Both the position numbers and the translations under genes were made by a program. Shown here one piece after another: positions 26,521 to 34,499 of a stretch of 64,000 nt of DNA (positions within the stretch are counted from its first letter, which is position 1; each line of letters begins with the position of its first letter). Location: positions 868,001 to 932,000 of the forward strand of contig CP075369.1 of assembly GCA_019454205.1 (NCBI GenBank). Reading direction: 5' to 3'. Source of the DNA: Xanthobacteraceae bacterium. GTDB lineage: Bacteria; Pseudomonadota; Alphaproteobacteria; Rhizobiales; Xanthobacteraceae. Under the pieces are notes generated by a model that worked only from the letters and a program-made list of their open reading frames with translations, was not told the DNA's origin and ran no database searches.

Positions 26521-28229
26521 ATGCCGAACGCCTGCTGGCGCATTACGAGCAGATCGCCGACGCGCCCGACGCGATTGCGAGGCTGCGCCGTTTCATTCTC
26601 GATCTGGCCGTGCGCGGCAAGCTCGTGCCGCAGGACGCGGGCGACGAACCGGCGTCGGAACTGCTGAAGCGGATCGCGAAGGAAAAGGCGCGGCTCGTTA
26701 AGACCGGCGAAGCGCGAAGACTAGAAGTTGGCCCCGTTGGCCCCGCAGACGCACCATATTTAATCCCTTCGAACTGGAAATGGACCCGCCTCGGATCAAT
26801 CGCTGATTGGGGTTCTGGCTCTACGCCACCGCGGGACAATTTGGATTTCTATGGTGGTGGCATCACCTGGCTGAAATCTGGCGAACTGAACGACAAGCGG
26901 GCCTTGGCTGGCTCCGAGGAAACTGTCACTCCGCTTGCGATTGAAAAGGGATCATTTCGCATAAACAATCCCGGCGACGTGCTAATCGCGATGTATGGCG
27001 CAACAATAGGCAAGGTAGCCATTTTGGCCGAAATTGCCGTCACAAATCAGGCGGTTTGCGGCTGCACCCCATTTGAGGGCATATCCAATCAGTTCCTGTT
27101 TTTGTTTCTGCTGTCACAGCGCAAGCAATTCCATTCGGCGAGCGAAGGCGGTGCACAACCAAACATTTCGAAAGTGAAAATTGTTTGGACGCCATTTCCT
27201 CTTCCACCCCTCGCCGAGCAACACCGCATCGTCGCCAAGGTCGATGAATTGATGGGCCTGTGCGACCGACTGGAGGCGGCGCGGGTGGACCGCGAGGCAA
27301 CGCGCGACCGGCTGGCGGCGGCGAGCCTCGCCAGCCTCAACGCTCCCGATCCCGAAACATTCCAAGACGACGCCCGCTTCGCCCTCGACGCGCTGCCCGC
27401 CCTCACCACGCGCCCCGACCAGATCAAGCGCCTGCGCCAAACAATCCTCAACCTTGCCGTGCGGGGGAAGCTGGTGCCGCAGGACGCGAACGACGAGCCG
27501 GCGGCGGAATTGCTGAAGCGGATCGCGAAGGAAAAGGCGCGGCTGGTCAAGGCGGGGGAGATCAGGAAGCAAAAAGCGATCCCGGCTCAATCGGAAGCAC
27601 CGTTCGCGATCCCGTCGAATTGGCGTTGGTCGCAGCTTGCCGAGATCGGAATTTTGAGCCCACGCAACGAAGCGCCCGATACGCTCGAAGCTTCCTTCGT
27701 GCCTATGCCGCTGATCGCTGTCGAGTACGGTGCGGCGAACCAGCACGAGGTTCGCCGATGGGGCGAGATCAAAAAGGGATACACACACTTTACCGAGGGT
27801 GACGTTGGCCTGGCCAAGATCACGCCGTGCTTCGAGAACGGCAAATCGACCGTGTTCCGAAAGCTGACTGGCGGAATCGGCGCCGGCACGACCGAGTTGC
27901 ATATTGTCCGCCCGCTGTTCGTCGATCAGGATTACATTCTGCTGTTCCTCAAGAGCCCGCATTTCATCGAAGCCGGCATCCCGAAGATGACGGGCACGGC
28001 CGGCCAGAAGCGCGTGCCAACCGAGTATTTCGCCCATTCGCCCTTTCCTCTCCCGCCGCTTGCCGAACAGCACCGCATCGTCGCCAAGGTCGATGAACTG
28101 ATGGGTCTGTGCGGCCGGCTCGAAGCGAGCCTCACCGCCACCGCCGCCACAAGCCGCCGCCTGCTCGACGCGCTGCTCGCCGAGGCGCTGGCGCCGGCCG
28201 AGGATCGCGAATTGGAGGCGGCGGAATGA
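26517..28229 (+). CDS. hsdS: type I restriction-modification specificity subunit S
   Basis: 570 residues from ATG 26517. Two target-recognition domains (about 83-245 and 364-535) are each framed by the same conserved blocks: RGKLVPQD ... LLKRIAKEKARLVK before each, and FPLPPLAEQHRIVAKVDELM after each. TRD1 contains the typical WKWTRLGSIADWGSGSTPP opening; TRD2 opens WRWSQLAEIG. TRD1 (bases about 26730-27190) is noticeably richer in A/T than the rest. The repeats make domain exchange possible. It defines the bipartite recognition sequence, which cannot be read from the protein. Confidence 0.95.
   Translation: MNAERLLAHYEQIADAPDAIARLRRFILDLAVRGKLVPQDAGDEPASELLKRIAKEKARLVKTGEARRLEVGPVGPADAPYLIPSNWKWTRLGSIADWGSGSTPPRDNLDFYGGGITWLKSGELNDKRALAGSEETVTPLAIEKGSFRINNPGDVLIAMYGATIGKVAILAEIAVTNQAVCGCTPFEGISNQFLFLFLLSQRKQFHSASEGGAQPNISKVKIVWTPFPLPPLAEQHRIVAKVDELMGLCDRLEAARVDREATRDRLAAASLASLNAPDPETFQDDARFALDALPALTTRPDQIKRLRQTILNLAVRGKLVPQDANDEPAAELLKRIAKEKARLVKAGEIRKQKAIPAQSEAPFAIPSNWRWSQLAEIGILSPRNEAPDTLEASFVPMPLIAVEYGAANQHEVRRWGEIKKGYTHFTEGDVGLAKITPCFENGKSTVFRKLTGGIGAGTTELHIVRPLFVDQDYILLFLKSPHFIEAGIPKMTGTAGQKRVPTEYFAHSPFPLPPLAEQHRIVAKVDELMGLCGRLEASLTATAATSRRLLDALLAEALAPAEDRELEAAE
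26662..26695 (+). repeat. hsdS internal direct repeat 1, first copy
   Basis: A 34-base run beginning TGCTGAAGCGGATCGCGAAG that recurs without mismatch at 27511-27544, within a longer similar stretch (about 26611-26700 and 27458-27550). It encodes the conserved block before each target-recognition domain. Confidence 0.85.
27222..27248 (+). repeat. hsdS internal direct repeat 2, first copy
   Basis: A 27-base run beginning CACCGCATCGTCGCCAAGG, repeated exactly at 28071-28097. It encodes HRIVAKVDE in the block that follows each target-recognition domain. Confidence 0.85.
27511..27544 (+). repeat. hsdS internal direct repeat 1, second copy
   Basis: Exact partner of 26662-26695, 849 bases downstream in the same frame. 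Recombination between the copies would delete TRD1, or exchange it with another allele. Confidence 0.85.
28071..28097 (+). repeat. hsdS internal direct repeat 2, second copy
   Basis: Exact partner of 27222-27248, 849 bases downstream, the same offset as repeat 1. The offset shows that the whole half-subunit was duplicated. Confidence 0.85.
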
Positions 28230-28248
28230 TGGAAGGAAACCCCAGGCC

Positions 28249-28701
28249 ATGAACCGCTATGTCTCGCTGATCCTGTTCCTCGTACTCGTGCTCGGCGGCG
28301 GCCTCGCGCTCGGCGGGCTGACCGTGCCGGGCGGCTGGTATGCCGGGCTCGTCAAGCCGTCCTTCAACCCGCCCGCCTGGCTGTTCGGGCCGGTGTGGAC
28401 GGTGCTCTATGTCCTTATCGCCATCGCCGGCTGGCGTGTCTGGCAGCGCGACCGTTCCGGCTGGCCGATGAAGCTGTGGTGGGCGCAGATGGCGCTGAAC
28501 TTCCTGTGGACGCCGGTGTTCTTCGGCGCTCACCAACTCGGGCTCGCGCTCGTCGTCATCCTGCTGATGCTCGCCGCCATTCTCGCCTTCATCGCCGCCG
28601 CGTGGCGGCTGGATCGCGGAGCGGCGTGGTTGTTCGTGCCCTACGCCGCCTGGGTGGCGTTCGCCTCGCTGCTGAACGGCTCGATCTGGATGTTGAACTG
28701 A
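28249..28701 (+). CDS. tspO: TspO/MBR family membrane protein (tryptophan-rich sensory protein)
   Basis: 150 residues with five predicted transmembrane helices and the family motifs WYAGLVKPSFNPPAWLFGPV, the ALNFLWTPVFF region and a C-terminal WVAFASLLNGSIWMLN. TspO proteins bind tetrapyrroles and sterols and affect stress responses in alphaproteobacteria. It lies 19 nt after hsdS (GGAAGG ribosome-binding site in between) and 1 nt before the P-type ATPase GTG, so it is probably cotranscribed with both. As cargo on a mobile element beside a metal pump it may relate to heme or metal stress; this is inference. Confidence 0.93.
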   Translation: MNRYVSLILFLVLVLGGGLALGGLTVPGGWYAGLVKPSFNPPAWLFGPVWTVLYVLIAIAGWRVWQRDRSGWPMKLWWAQMALNFLWTPVFFGAHQLGLALVVILLMLAAILAFIAAAWRLDRGAAWLFVPYAAWVAFASLLNGSIWMLN

Positions 28702-28702
28702 G

Positions 28703-30586
28703 GTGGCGGAGACCCGAGCAACAGATGCAGAGCGCGTTCAGCCACGATTGACCCTTGGAGTGGCCTATCGGCGCTTTGCGCCGCGCGTGCTCGTCGGAAT
28801 CGCGCTGCTCGGCCTCGCGCTCGGCGGCTGGTTCTGGTGGCGTGGCGAAGCCCGATCATCCCATCTCGCCTGGACGCTCGGGACCCTTCCGGTTCTGCTC
28901 GCCCTGTTCGGCCAGATCATCGCATCGTTGCGCCGCGGCGATGTCGGGCTCGATGTCGTTGCGGCGCTGTCGATGTCTGCGGCACTCGTCTTCGGGGAAA
29001 GCCTCGCCGGCAACGTCGTCGCGTTGATGTATGCGGGCGGCCAGTTGCTCGAATCCTTCGCGGAAGGACGGGCGCGCCGCGAAATGACGGCTCTGCTTGG
29101 CCGCGTCGCCTTCACCGCCATGCGCTATCGCGACCATACCCTCGAAGAAGTGCCGATCGCGAACATTCGCCAGGGCGACCGGCTGCTGGTCCGGCAGGGC
29201 GATGTCGTTCCGGTGGATGGCCACGTCGCCGGTGGCGTCGCGGTGCTCGATCTTTCGGCGCTGACCGGCGAGTCGATCCCCAAGAGCCTTTCGCCCGGCG
29301 GCGAAGTGATGAGCGGCTCTACGCTTGTTGGCGCCGCCTTCGACCTGATCGCCAGCCGACCCGCCGCCGAAAGCACGTATGCGGGGATCGTTCGCCTCGT
29401 CGAGGCGGCGCAAGCCAGCAAGTCGCCGATGGCGCGGCTCGCCGATCGCTACGCGATGTGGTTCCTGGCGCTCACGGTGTCGCTGGCGGGTGCCGCATGG
29501 CTCCTCAGCGATGATCCGATCCGCGCCTTGGCCGTGCTCGTCGTCGCGACGCCATGCCCGCTGATCCTTGCCGTCCCCGTCGCCATCATCTCGGGAATTT
29601 CACGAACCGCGAAATTGGGAGCGCTGGTGAAGGATGGCGCTGCCCTTGAAGCGCTGGCGCATGTGCGAACGGCGATCCTGGACAAGACGGGAACGGTGAC
29701 ACAGGGGCGCCCCACGATCACCAACATCAGAACGGGCGAAGGGTTCACCGAGCATGACGTGCTCGGCCTCGCCGCGAGCCTCGATCAGGCGTCGGCGCAC
29801 GTCATGGCGACATCGCTCATTCAGGCGGCGACCGACGCCGGCCTTACGCTTCTGCCCCCCTCGAACATCGCCGAACTTCCCGGCAAGGGCATCGAGGGAA
29901 CGGTGGGCGGGCGGCGCGTCGCGATTGGTGGCGACACCTATGTGCGCAATCGAAGCACCAGCGCCCATGCGATGCTCCATGAGATGGAGGATCATGACGG
30001 CGTGCAGTTCGTGGCGGTGGCCGTCGATGGCGCGGTCGCGGGCGTCATCCTGCTTCAGGATCAGTTGCGCGAGGATGCGCGCGCTACGCTCGATGCGCTC
30101 CGGGCGGCGGGAATTGAGCGGATCGTGCTGGCGTCAGGGGATATGGACCGCATCGCCCAAACGGTCGGTCGGTCCCTTGGCGTTGACGAAATCCTTGGTG
30201 ATCTGACACCGGAAGGCAAAGTGATCGCGGTCCGTCGCGAAGCGGCAACGCGGCCCGTCATGATGGTGGGCGACGGCGTCAACGATGCGCCAGCGCTTGC
30301 CACCGCCGAGGTTGGCGTTGCCTTGGGCGCGCGCGGCGCGGCTGCGTCTTCCGAAGCCGCAAGCGTCGTGCTTCTGGTGGATGAACTCTATCCGCTCGCC
30401 ACGGCGCTCAATATTGCCCGGCGAACGCGCGCCATCGCCCTTCAAAGCGTGTTCATTGGCTTGGGGCTTTCCATCGCAGGTATGATCGTCGCGGCGTTCG
30501 GCTATTTGCCGCCCGTGCAGGGCGCTCTTTTTCAGGAAGCGATCGACGTGGCCGTGATACTGAACGCCCTTCGGGCCTTGCGATAG
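28703..30586 (+). CDS. P1B-type heavy-metal-transporting ATPase lacking N-terminal metal-binding domain
   Basis: 627 residues from GTG 28703, immediately after the tspO stop. P-type motifs: TGES at 188-191 (actuator), intramembrane TPCP starting at Thr283, phosphorylated Asp327 in DKTGT, and GDGVNDAP near base 30270. There is no HMA or Cys-rich N-terminal domain. The usual SEHP motif of the nucleotide-binding domain is changed to SAHV. TPC in place of CPC/SPC places it with the P1B-5-like group, in which nickel/iron export has been reported; actual metal is unknown. Cargo gene of the element. Confidence 0.88.
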   Translation: MAETRATDAERVQPRLTLGVAYRRFAPRVLVGIALLGLALGGWFWWRGEARSSHLAWTLGTLPVLLALFGQIIASLRRGDVGLDVVAALSMSAALVFGESLAGNVVALMYAGGQLLESFAEGRARREMTALLGRVAFTAMRYRDHTLEEVPIANIRQGDRLLVRQGDVVPVDGHVAGGVAVLDLSALTGESIPKSLSPGGEVMSGSTLVGAAFDLIASRPAAESTYAGIVRLVEAAQASKSPMARLADRYAMWFLALTVSLAGAAWLLSDDPIRALAVLVVATPCPLILAVPVAIISGISRTAKLGALVKDGAALEALAHVRTAILDKTGTVTQGRPTITNIRTGEGFTEHDVLGLAASLDQASAHVMATSLIQAATDAGLTLLPPSNIAELPGKGIEGTVGGRRVAIGGDTYVRNRSTSAHAMLHEMEDHDGVQFVAVAVDGAVAGVILLQDQLREDARATLDALRAAGIERIVLASGDMDRIAQTVGRSLGVDEILGDLTPEGKVIAVRREAATRPVMMVGDGVNDAPALATAEVGVALGARGAAASSEAASVVLLVDELYPLATALNIARRTRAIALQSVFIGLGLSIAGMIVAAFGYLPPVQGALFQEAIDVAVILNALRALR

Positions 30587-30666
30587 TCGGGACAGCTTCG
30601 CGATCGGTCCGGTTCCCGGCTTGATCCGTGCGGCCAAGGGCGCAATGATTCCACCACGCTGAATGC

Positions 30667-30695
30667 TTGCGATCCGATTGTGTTTAGGTTACACT
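30667..30695 (+). promoter_or_regulatory. candidate promoter of the serine recombinase
   Basis: TTGCGA (30667-30672), a 17-base spacer and TACACT (30690-30695). Transcription would start about 7 bases later, at or next to the A of ATG 30703, giving a leaderless mRNA. No Shine-Dalgarno sequence is present upstream of the start codon, which agrees. Confidence 0.45.
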
Positions 30696-30699
30696 AAAC
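30682..30699 (+). promoter_or_regulatory. palindromic operator in front of the recombinase
   Basis: GTTTAG-GTTACA-CTAAAC, a perfect inverted repeat with 6-bp arms, also containing GTGT...ACAC at 30680-30694. It covers the putative -10 element and ends 3 bases before the start codon. Related to the operator-like sequence at 16195-16214 and so a likely second target of the element's XRE repressor. Confidence 0.55.
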
Positions 30700-30702
30700 G
30701 AC

Positions 30703-32277
30703 ATGAAAAGAGCCGCGAAAACCGCACCTGCCGCCGATCCCGCCCGCAAGCAGGCGGTGATCTATGCCCGCGTCTCCTCCAAGGAACAGGAGAAGGAAGG
30801 CTTCTCGATCCCGGCGCAGTTGAAGCTGCTCAAGGAATACGCGGCGACGAACGGCTTCGCGGTGGCGCAGGAATACATCGACGTTGAAACCGCGAAGCAG
30901 ACCGGCCGCGCCGCCTTCGGCGAGATGGTCGCCTATCTGAAGGCGCACCCGTCCGTCCGCGTGATGCTGGTCGAAAAGACCGACCGGCTTTATCGCAACC
31001 TCAAAGACTGGGTGACGGTCGATGAACTCGACGTGGAAATGCACTTTCCAAAGGAAGGCGTGGTGCTGTCTCGCGAGTCGCGGTCCTCGGAAAAGTTCAT
31101 GCACGGCATCAAGGTGCTGATGGCGAAGAACTACATCGACAACCTGTCCGAGGAAGCCCGCAAGGGTATGCAGGAGAAGGCCGAACAGGGCATCTGGCCG
31201 ACCAAGACTCCGCTCGGCTATCGCAACGTCACCGGCCCGGACGGCAAGAAGATCATCGCCACCGATCCCGCGATCGCACCGCTCATCGGCAAGCTGTTCG
31301 AATGGTACGCGCGCGGCGACATTTCGCTGAAGGAAGCGGCCGGCAAGGCGCACGCGGCGGGCCTCACCTATCCCAAGAGCGGCGCCAAGGTGCCGGTGAG
31401 CACGGTTCACACCATCCTGCGCAACCGGCTTTATACCGGCTGGTTCGAATGGAACGGCAAGCTCATTCAGGGCAAGCACGAGGCGCTGGTGCCGGTCGAA
31501 CTATGGGAGCGCGTGCAGGGCGTGCTCGACGGCCGCTTCGCCAGGAAGGCCAAGCGCGGCCGGCATGACTTCGCCTTCTCGGGCCTGATCGCCTGCCATG
31601 CTTGCGGCTGCGCTGTGGTCGGCGAGATCAAGAAGCAGCGCTACGTCTATTATCATTGCACCGGCTATGCGGATAAGTGCCAGGGCAACCCGGCCTCCTG
31701 CCGCCGCAAGCATGTGCGCGAGGAAGCGCTCGAAGCGCAGTTCACAGAATTGCTCGGGCGGCTGCGGTTCGACGACGAGGTGCTGGAATGGGTGCAAGAG
31801 GCATTGCACGCGAGCCACGCCGACGAGCGCCGCGAGCATGAGGAGGCTATCAGGCGGCATCAGGCCGAATACAAGCGGCTCGATGAGCGCATTCATGCCA
31901 TGTATGTCGATAAGCTCGACGGGCTGGTGGACACGGCCTTTTACGATCGAATGTCGAACCAGTGGCGCGAGGAGCAGGCGCGCTGCCAGCGCGAGATCGA
32001 ACGCCACCAGAACGCCGATAAATCCTATCTGGACGAAGGCGTCGCGCTTCTCGAACTCGCCCGCAACGCGCAAAGGCTGTTCGCAAAGCAAAAGCCACGC
32101 GAAAAACGCCGCCTGCTCAATTTCCTGCTATCGAACTGCACCTGGGAGGATGGCGAAGTGGTCGCCACTTTCCGCCAACCGTTTGACATGCTTGCGGAAA
32201 CGGCAACTGCCGCTGCCCGCGTCGAGGCGGGCGAGAAGGCCAGATCGACGAAAAGTGAGATTTGGCTGGGGGACTAG
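30703..32277 (+). CDS. large serine recombinase (integrase/excisionase of the element)
   Basis: 524 residues. The N-terminal resolvase domain has YARVSSKEQ, the nucleophile being the first Ser (about 25), and VEKTDRLYRNLKDW. A recombinase domain follows (LGYRNVTGPDGKK ... VHTILRNRLYTGWFEWNGK), then a zinc ribbon (CHACGC ... YHCTGYADKCQGNPASC) and a coiled coil (about 370-470). It catalyses integration and excision through serine-linked double-strand exchange. The stop codon (32275-32277) lies inside the antisense tRNA-Gln gene, so the last residues (WLGD) are encoded by tRNA sequence. No ribosome-binding site is seen. Confidence 0.93.
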   Translation: MKRAAKTAPAADPARKQAVIYARVSSKEQEKEGFSIPAQLKLLKEYAATNGFAVAQEYIDVETAKQTGRAAFGEMVAYLKAHPSVRVMLVEKTDRLYRNLKDWVTVDELDVEMHFPKEGVVLSRESRSSEKFMHGIKVLMAKNYIDNLSEEARKGMQEKAEQGIWPTKTPLGYRNVTGPDGKKIIATDPAIAPLIGKLFEWYARGDISLKEAAGKAHAAGLTYPKSGAKVPVSTVHTILRNRLYTGWFEWNGKLIQGKHEALVPVELWERVQGVLDGRFARKAKRGRHDFAFSGLIACHACGCAVVGEIKKQRYVYYHCTGYADKCQGNPASCRRKHVREEALEAQFTELLGRLRFDDEVLEWVQEALHASHADERREHEEAIRRHQAEYKRLDERIHAMYVDKLDGLVDTAFYDRMSNQWREEQARCQREIERHQNADKSYLDEGVALLELARNAQRLFAKQKPREKRRLLNFLLSNCTWEDGEVVATFRQPFDMLAETATAAARVEAGEKARSTKSEIWLGD

Positions 32278-32336
32278 GATTCGAACCTAGATTGACGGAG
32301 TCAGAGTCCGCAGTTCTACCGTTGAACTATCCCCCA
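32263..32336 (-). tRNA. tRNA-Gln (anticodon CTG)
   Basis: Reading the minus strand: acceptor TGGGGGA pairs with TCCCCCA, D-arm region TAGTTCAACGGTAGAAC, anticodon loop ACTCTGACT giving CTG, T-arm CTAGGTTCGAATCCTAG, discriminator G and an encoded CCA. 74 bases. All four arms pair. Its 3' end faces the mobile element and overlaps the end of the recombinase gene by 15 bases. Confidence 0.97.
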
Positions 32337-32477
32337 ACGGTGCTTCAAGCGAAGTGCCTGAAAAGCTTACGCTTTTTCACATCGGCCACGGCCCGCGAAG
32401 CAGCGCGCCGTTGTTCTAGCCGAGGCTTTTGCCGGGGGCAACCGCGCCGTGGGCGGGCGTATGGGGATACGGCTTTG

Positions 32478-32942
32478 CTATTCGGCAGGCTGAAGGTCGG
32501 GCTTTTCTTCCGTGGCTCCTTCGCGGGTAGCGAGGAAGCCGATGGCCGCCGCGCCGATTGCAAGCAGCGGAAGCATCCGCTTGAAGCCGATGGTGCGCGC
32601 CACCTGAAATGCGGTGAGCAGCGTGGCGGGGTCCTGCCACCAGTCCGGCTGCGCGCGCTCCTTCTTTTCGCGTTCGGCTTTTTCCACCAGCGCGAGGCGG
32701 CGGCGCTTCCGCGAAGCGGACAGCAGAAACAGCAGCGCGATGAAAGCGATTACGCCGAGTACGGCTGCAATAGCGCCCCACGCCTGCATGACTCCGTAGG
32801 TCTGCATCGTCCACAGGAACAGGACGACAAGGCCGCATACGAAGGCAGCCACCCCCGCGAACGCCATGATCGCACCGGCGATCATGGCGTGCAGGGTCAG
32901 GTCGAGCCGAGTCTTGAAGTCTTCGATCAATCCGGAAAACAC
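32478..32942 (-). CDS. YqjE/phage-holin-like membrane protein
   Basis: 154 residues from GTG 32942 (GGGAGG 6 nt upstream). Two transmembrane helices in the first 75 residues (LTLHAMIAGAIMAFAGVAAF and the WGAIAAVLGVIAFIALLFLL region), a charged segment (KRRRLALVEKAEREKKERAQ) and one more hydrophobic stretch near the C-terminus. Paired with the upstream DUF883 protein this repeats the yqjD-yqjE order known from enterobacteria. Role unknown, probably envelope or stress related. Confidence 0.7.
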   Translation of the reverse strand: MFSGLIEDFKTRLDLTLHAMIAGAIMAFAGVAAFVCGLVVLFLWTMQTYGVMQAWGAIAAVLGVIAFIALLFLLSASRKRRRLALVEKAEREKKERAQPDWWQDPATLLTAFQVARTIGFKRMLPLLAIGAAAIGFLATREGATEEKPDLQPAE

Positions 32943-32983
32943 GGATGCCCTCCCGAAATCTGCGCCTTCGGAAATCGTGTCGT

Positions 32984-33319
32984 TTATCGCCGCCAGATCG
33001 CGCCAATCAGGAAGCCGATGCCAGCCGCCATAGCGAGCGTAGTCACAGGACGCTTGTAGACGGCATCTTCCAGCGCATCGCCGACCGTCGTGGTCACGTC
33101 GCGCACCGCGTCGACCGCTTCCTGACCCTTACCGCTGGCATCGGCGATTACGCCGTCGGCCGCGCGTTTGGCGCGCCGCCATGCAGCGGAGCCGGAGTTG
33201 GAAAGCAGATCCGAAACCTGCGCGGTCAGCTTGCTGAGATCGTCTTTCAGTCCCTGCATCTCGCGGTCCAGAGTTTCCTTGGTGTGCGAGCCGTTCGTGG
33301 AAGGTTGCACTGTCGCCAT
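32984..33319 (-). CDS. DUF883 (ElaB/YqjD-like) membrane-anchored protein
   Basis: 111 residues from ATG 33319. A long amphipathic helix (KETLDREMQGLKDDLSKLTAQV) is followed by a Gly/Ala/Asp region and a C-terminal membrane anchor (RPVTTLAMAAGIGFLIGAIWRR), the usual layout of YqjD/ElaB proteins, some of which tether ribosomes to the inner membrane in stationary phase. It is 41 bp upstream of the YqjE-like gene on the same strand and likely cotranscribed. Confidence 0.85.
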   Translation of the reverse strand: MATVQPSTNGSHTKETLDREMQGLKDDLSKLTAQVSDLLSNSGSAAWRRAKRAADGVIADASGKGQEAVDAVRDVTTTVGDALEDAVYKRPVTTLAMAAGIGFLIGAIWRR

Positions 33320-33416
33320 GAGAAAAGCCCTCGTCATGCGCGCGAGGCATTACCCCGCCGCGTCCTGCTGGATGGAATGATCGAGAGCTAAACCGCGGGA
33401 GCCGCGAAAAGTTCCC

Positions 33417-34499
33417 TCAGCCGGGCAGCTTCATTTCGTCTTTCGGGGCGAACTGGTTGAGCACCACCATCGCCACGATGAGAAGGGGCACCGCCAGCAG
33501 TGCGCCGAATGGTCCCCAGAGCCATGCCCAGAAGGCGATGGAGAGGAAGATGAAAAGCGGGTTCAGCGTCAGCCGCGCACCGAGAATGGTCGGCGTCACG
33601 AACTGTCCTTCGATGGTGGACAGGCCGATGAAAACCAGTGGTGCCACCAGCGCCTGATAGAAGGATGGGAACGACACCAGCCCGACGCCGAGCAGTGTCA
33701 CGATCATGGTGGCGGGGCCGATATACGGCACGAAGTTAAGCAGGAATGCGAGCACGCCCCAGACCAGCGGACTGGGCAGCCCGATCACCGCGCAGACGAT
33801 GGCGACGATGACGCCGACAGTGAAGTTGATCGCGGCAACCGTTGCTATGTAGGCGGCGAGGCTGGTTTCCACCTCGTTCCAGATACGCAGCACGCGGCGG
33901 CGCGAGTCCCGGTTTGCACCGAAACGGATGATCGATTCTTTCAGCCGGTTGCGATGCGCGAGAAAGAAAAACAGCGTGCCGAAAAATATCAAAAGCTGCC
34001 CGACCGCGGGGGTCAGCGCTGAAAATGCCGGTTGCAGCAGGCTCATGTTGAGGTCGAGCGCCAGTCCCTTCGGGCCTTGCGTGGGCTGCGCGCCGAAAGA
34101 CTCGCGCAGGCGGTTCAGCGCTTCGAGCGGCGTATCGAAGATGGTGAGCTTTTCGCGAAGGTTCGCGCCGATCTCAGGCGCACGCGCGATCCAGTCGCGT
34201 ACCGGATCGGCCAGCAGCACGACAGCCCAGGACAGCAAGCCGACCGTGCCGAGCACCAGCAGCGCGGCACTGGCCGTATGCGGAATGTTCGCGCGTTTTG
34301 CGAGGTTGGTGATCGGGCCGAGAATGGTCCCGATGACAAGCGCCAGCACGACGGGAAGAAAGATGCCGCGCGCATAGCTCAGGATCGCGGCGGCCAGGAT
34401 CACGAAGATTCCAATGACGGCGATTTGCGCCAGCTTCGTGCGCATGCCCGTGCCCTGCGAAATGATCCCAAGATCGTCTTCGGCGGTATGGTCGTCCAT
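33417..34499 (-). CDS. AI-2E family transporter (PerM/TqsA-like permease)
   Basis: 360 residues from ATG 34499; the frame opens at 34604 but the extra residues are unconvincing. The typical architecture has two close N-terminal helices (IAVIGIFVILAAAILSYARG, then FLPVVLALVIGTILGPI), a soluble region, and a C-terminal membrane half with NFVPYIGPATMIVTLLGVGL and WLWGPFGALLAVPLL. The family exports small molecules or ions (AI-2, or Na+/Li+ in some members); the substrate is not predictable. 33320-33416 and 34500-34777 contain nothing else I can support. Confidence 0.9.
   Translation of the reverse strand: MDDHTAEDDLGIISQGTGMRTKLAQIAVIGIFVILAAAILSYARGIFLPVVLALVIGTILGPITNLAKRANIPHTASAALLVLGTVGLLSWAVVLLADPVRDWIARAPEIGANLREKLTIFDTPLEALNRLRESFGAQPTQGPKGLALDLNMSLLQPAFSALTPAVGQLLIFFGTLFFFLAHRNRLKESIIRFGANRDSRRRVLRIWNEVETSLAAYIATVAAINFTVGVIVAIVCAVIGLPSPLVWGVLAFLLNFVPYIGPATMIVTLLGVGLVSFPSFYQALVAPLVFIGLSTIEGQFVTPTILGARLTLNPLFIFLSIAFWAWLWGPFGALLAVPLLIVAMVVLNQFAPKDEMKLPG

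Larger units (their letters stand above)
16123..32277. mobile_element. integrative element inserted at tRNA-Gln, carrying a type I restriction-modification system
   Basis: About 16 kb bounded on the right by the 3' end of tRNA-Gln. It contains an XRE repressor, ImmA-like protease, replication-type genes (toprim/zinc finger, SF3-like ATPase), hsdRMS, tspO, a P-type ATPase and, next to the tRNA, a large serine recombinase reading towards it. Every gene is on one strand with ATGA-type overlaps, unlike the flanking chromosome. The right boundary lies within 32263-32277. The left boundary is uncertain, somewhere in 15950-16172; no copy of the tRNA 3' end was found there, which fits a serine integrase whose shared core can be only a few bases. 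No conjugation genes are present, so transfer would need help. Confidence 0.75.
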
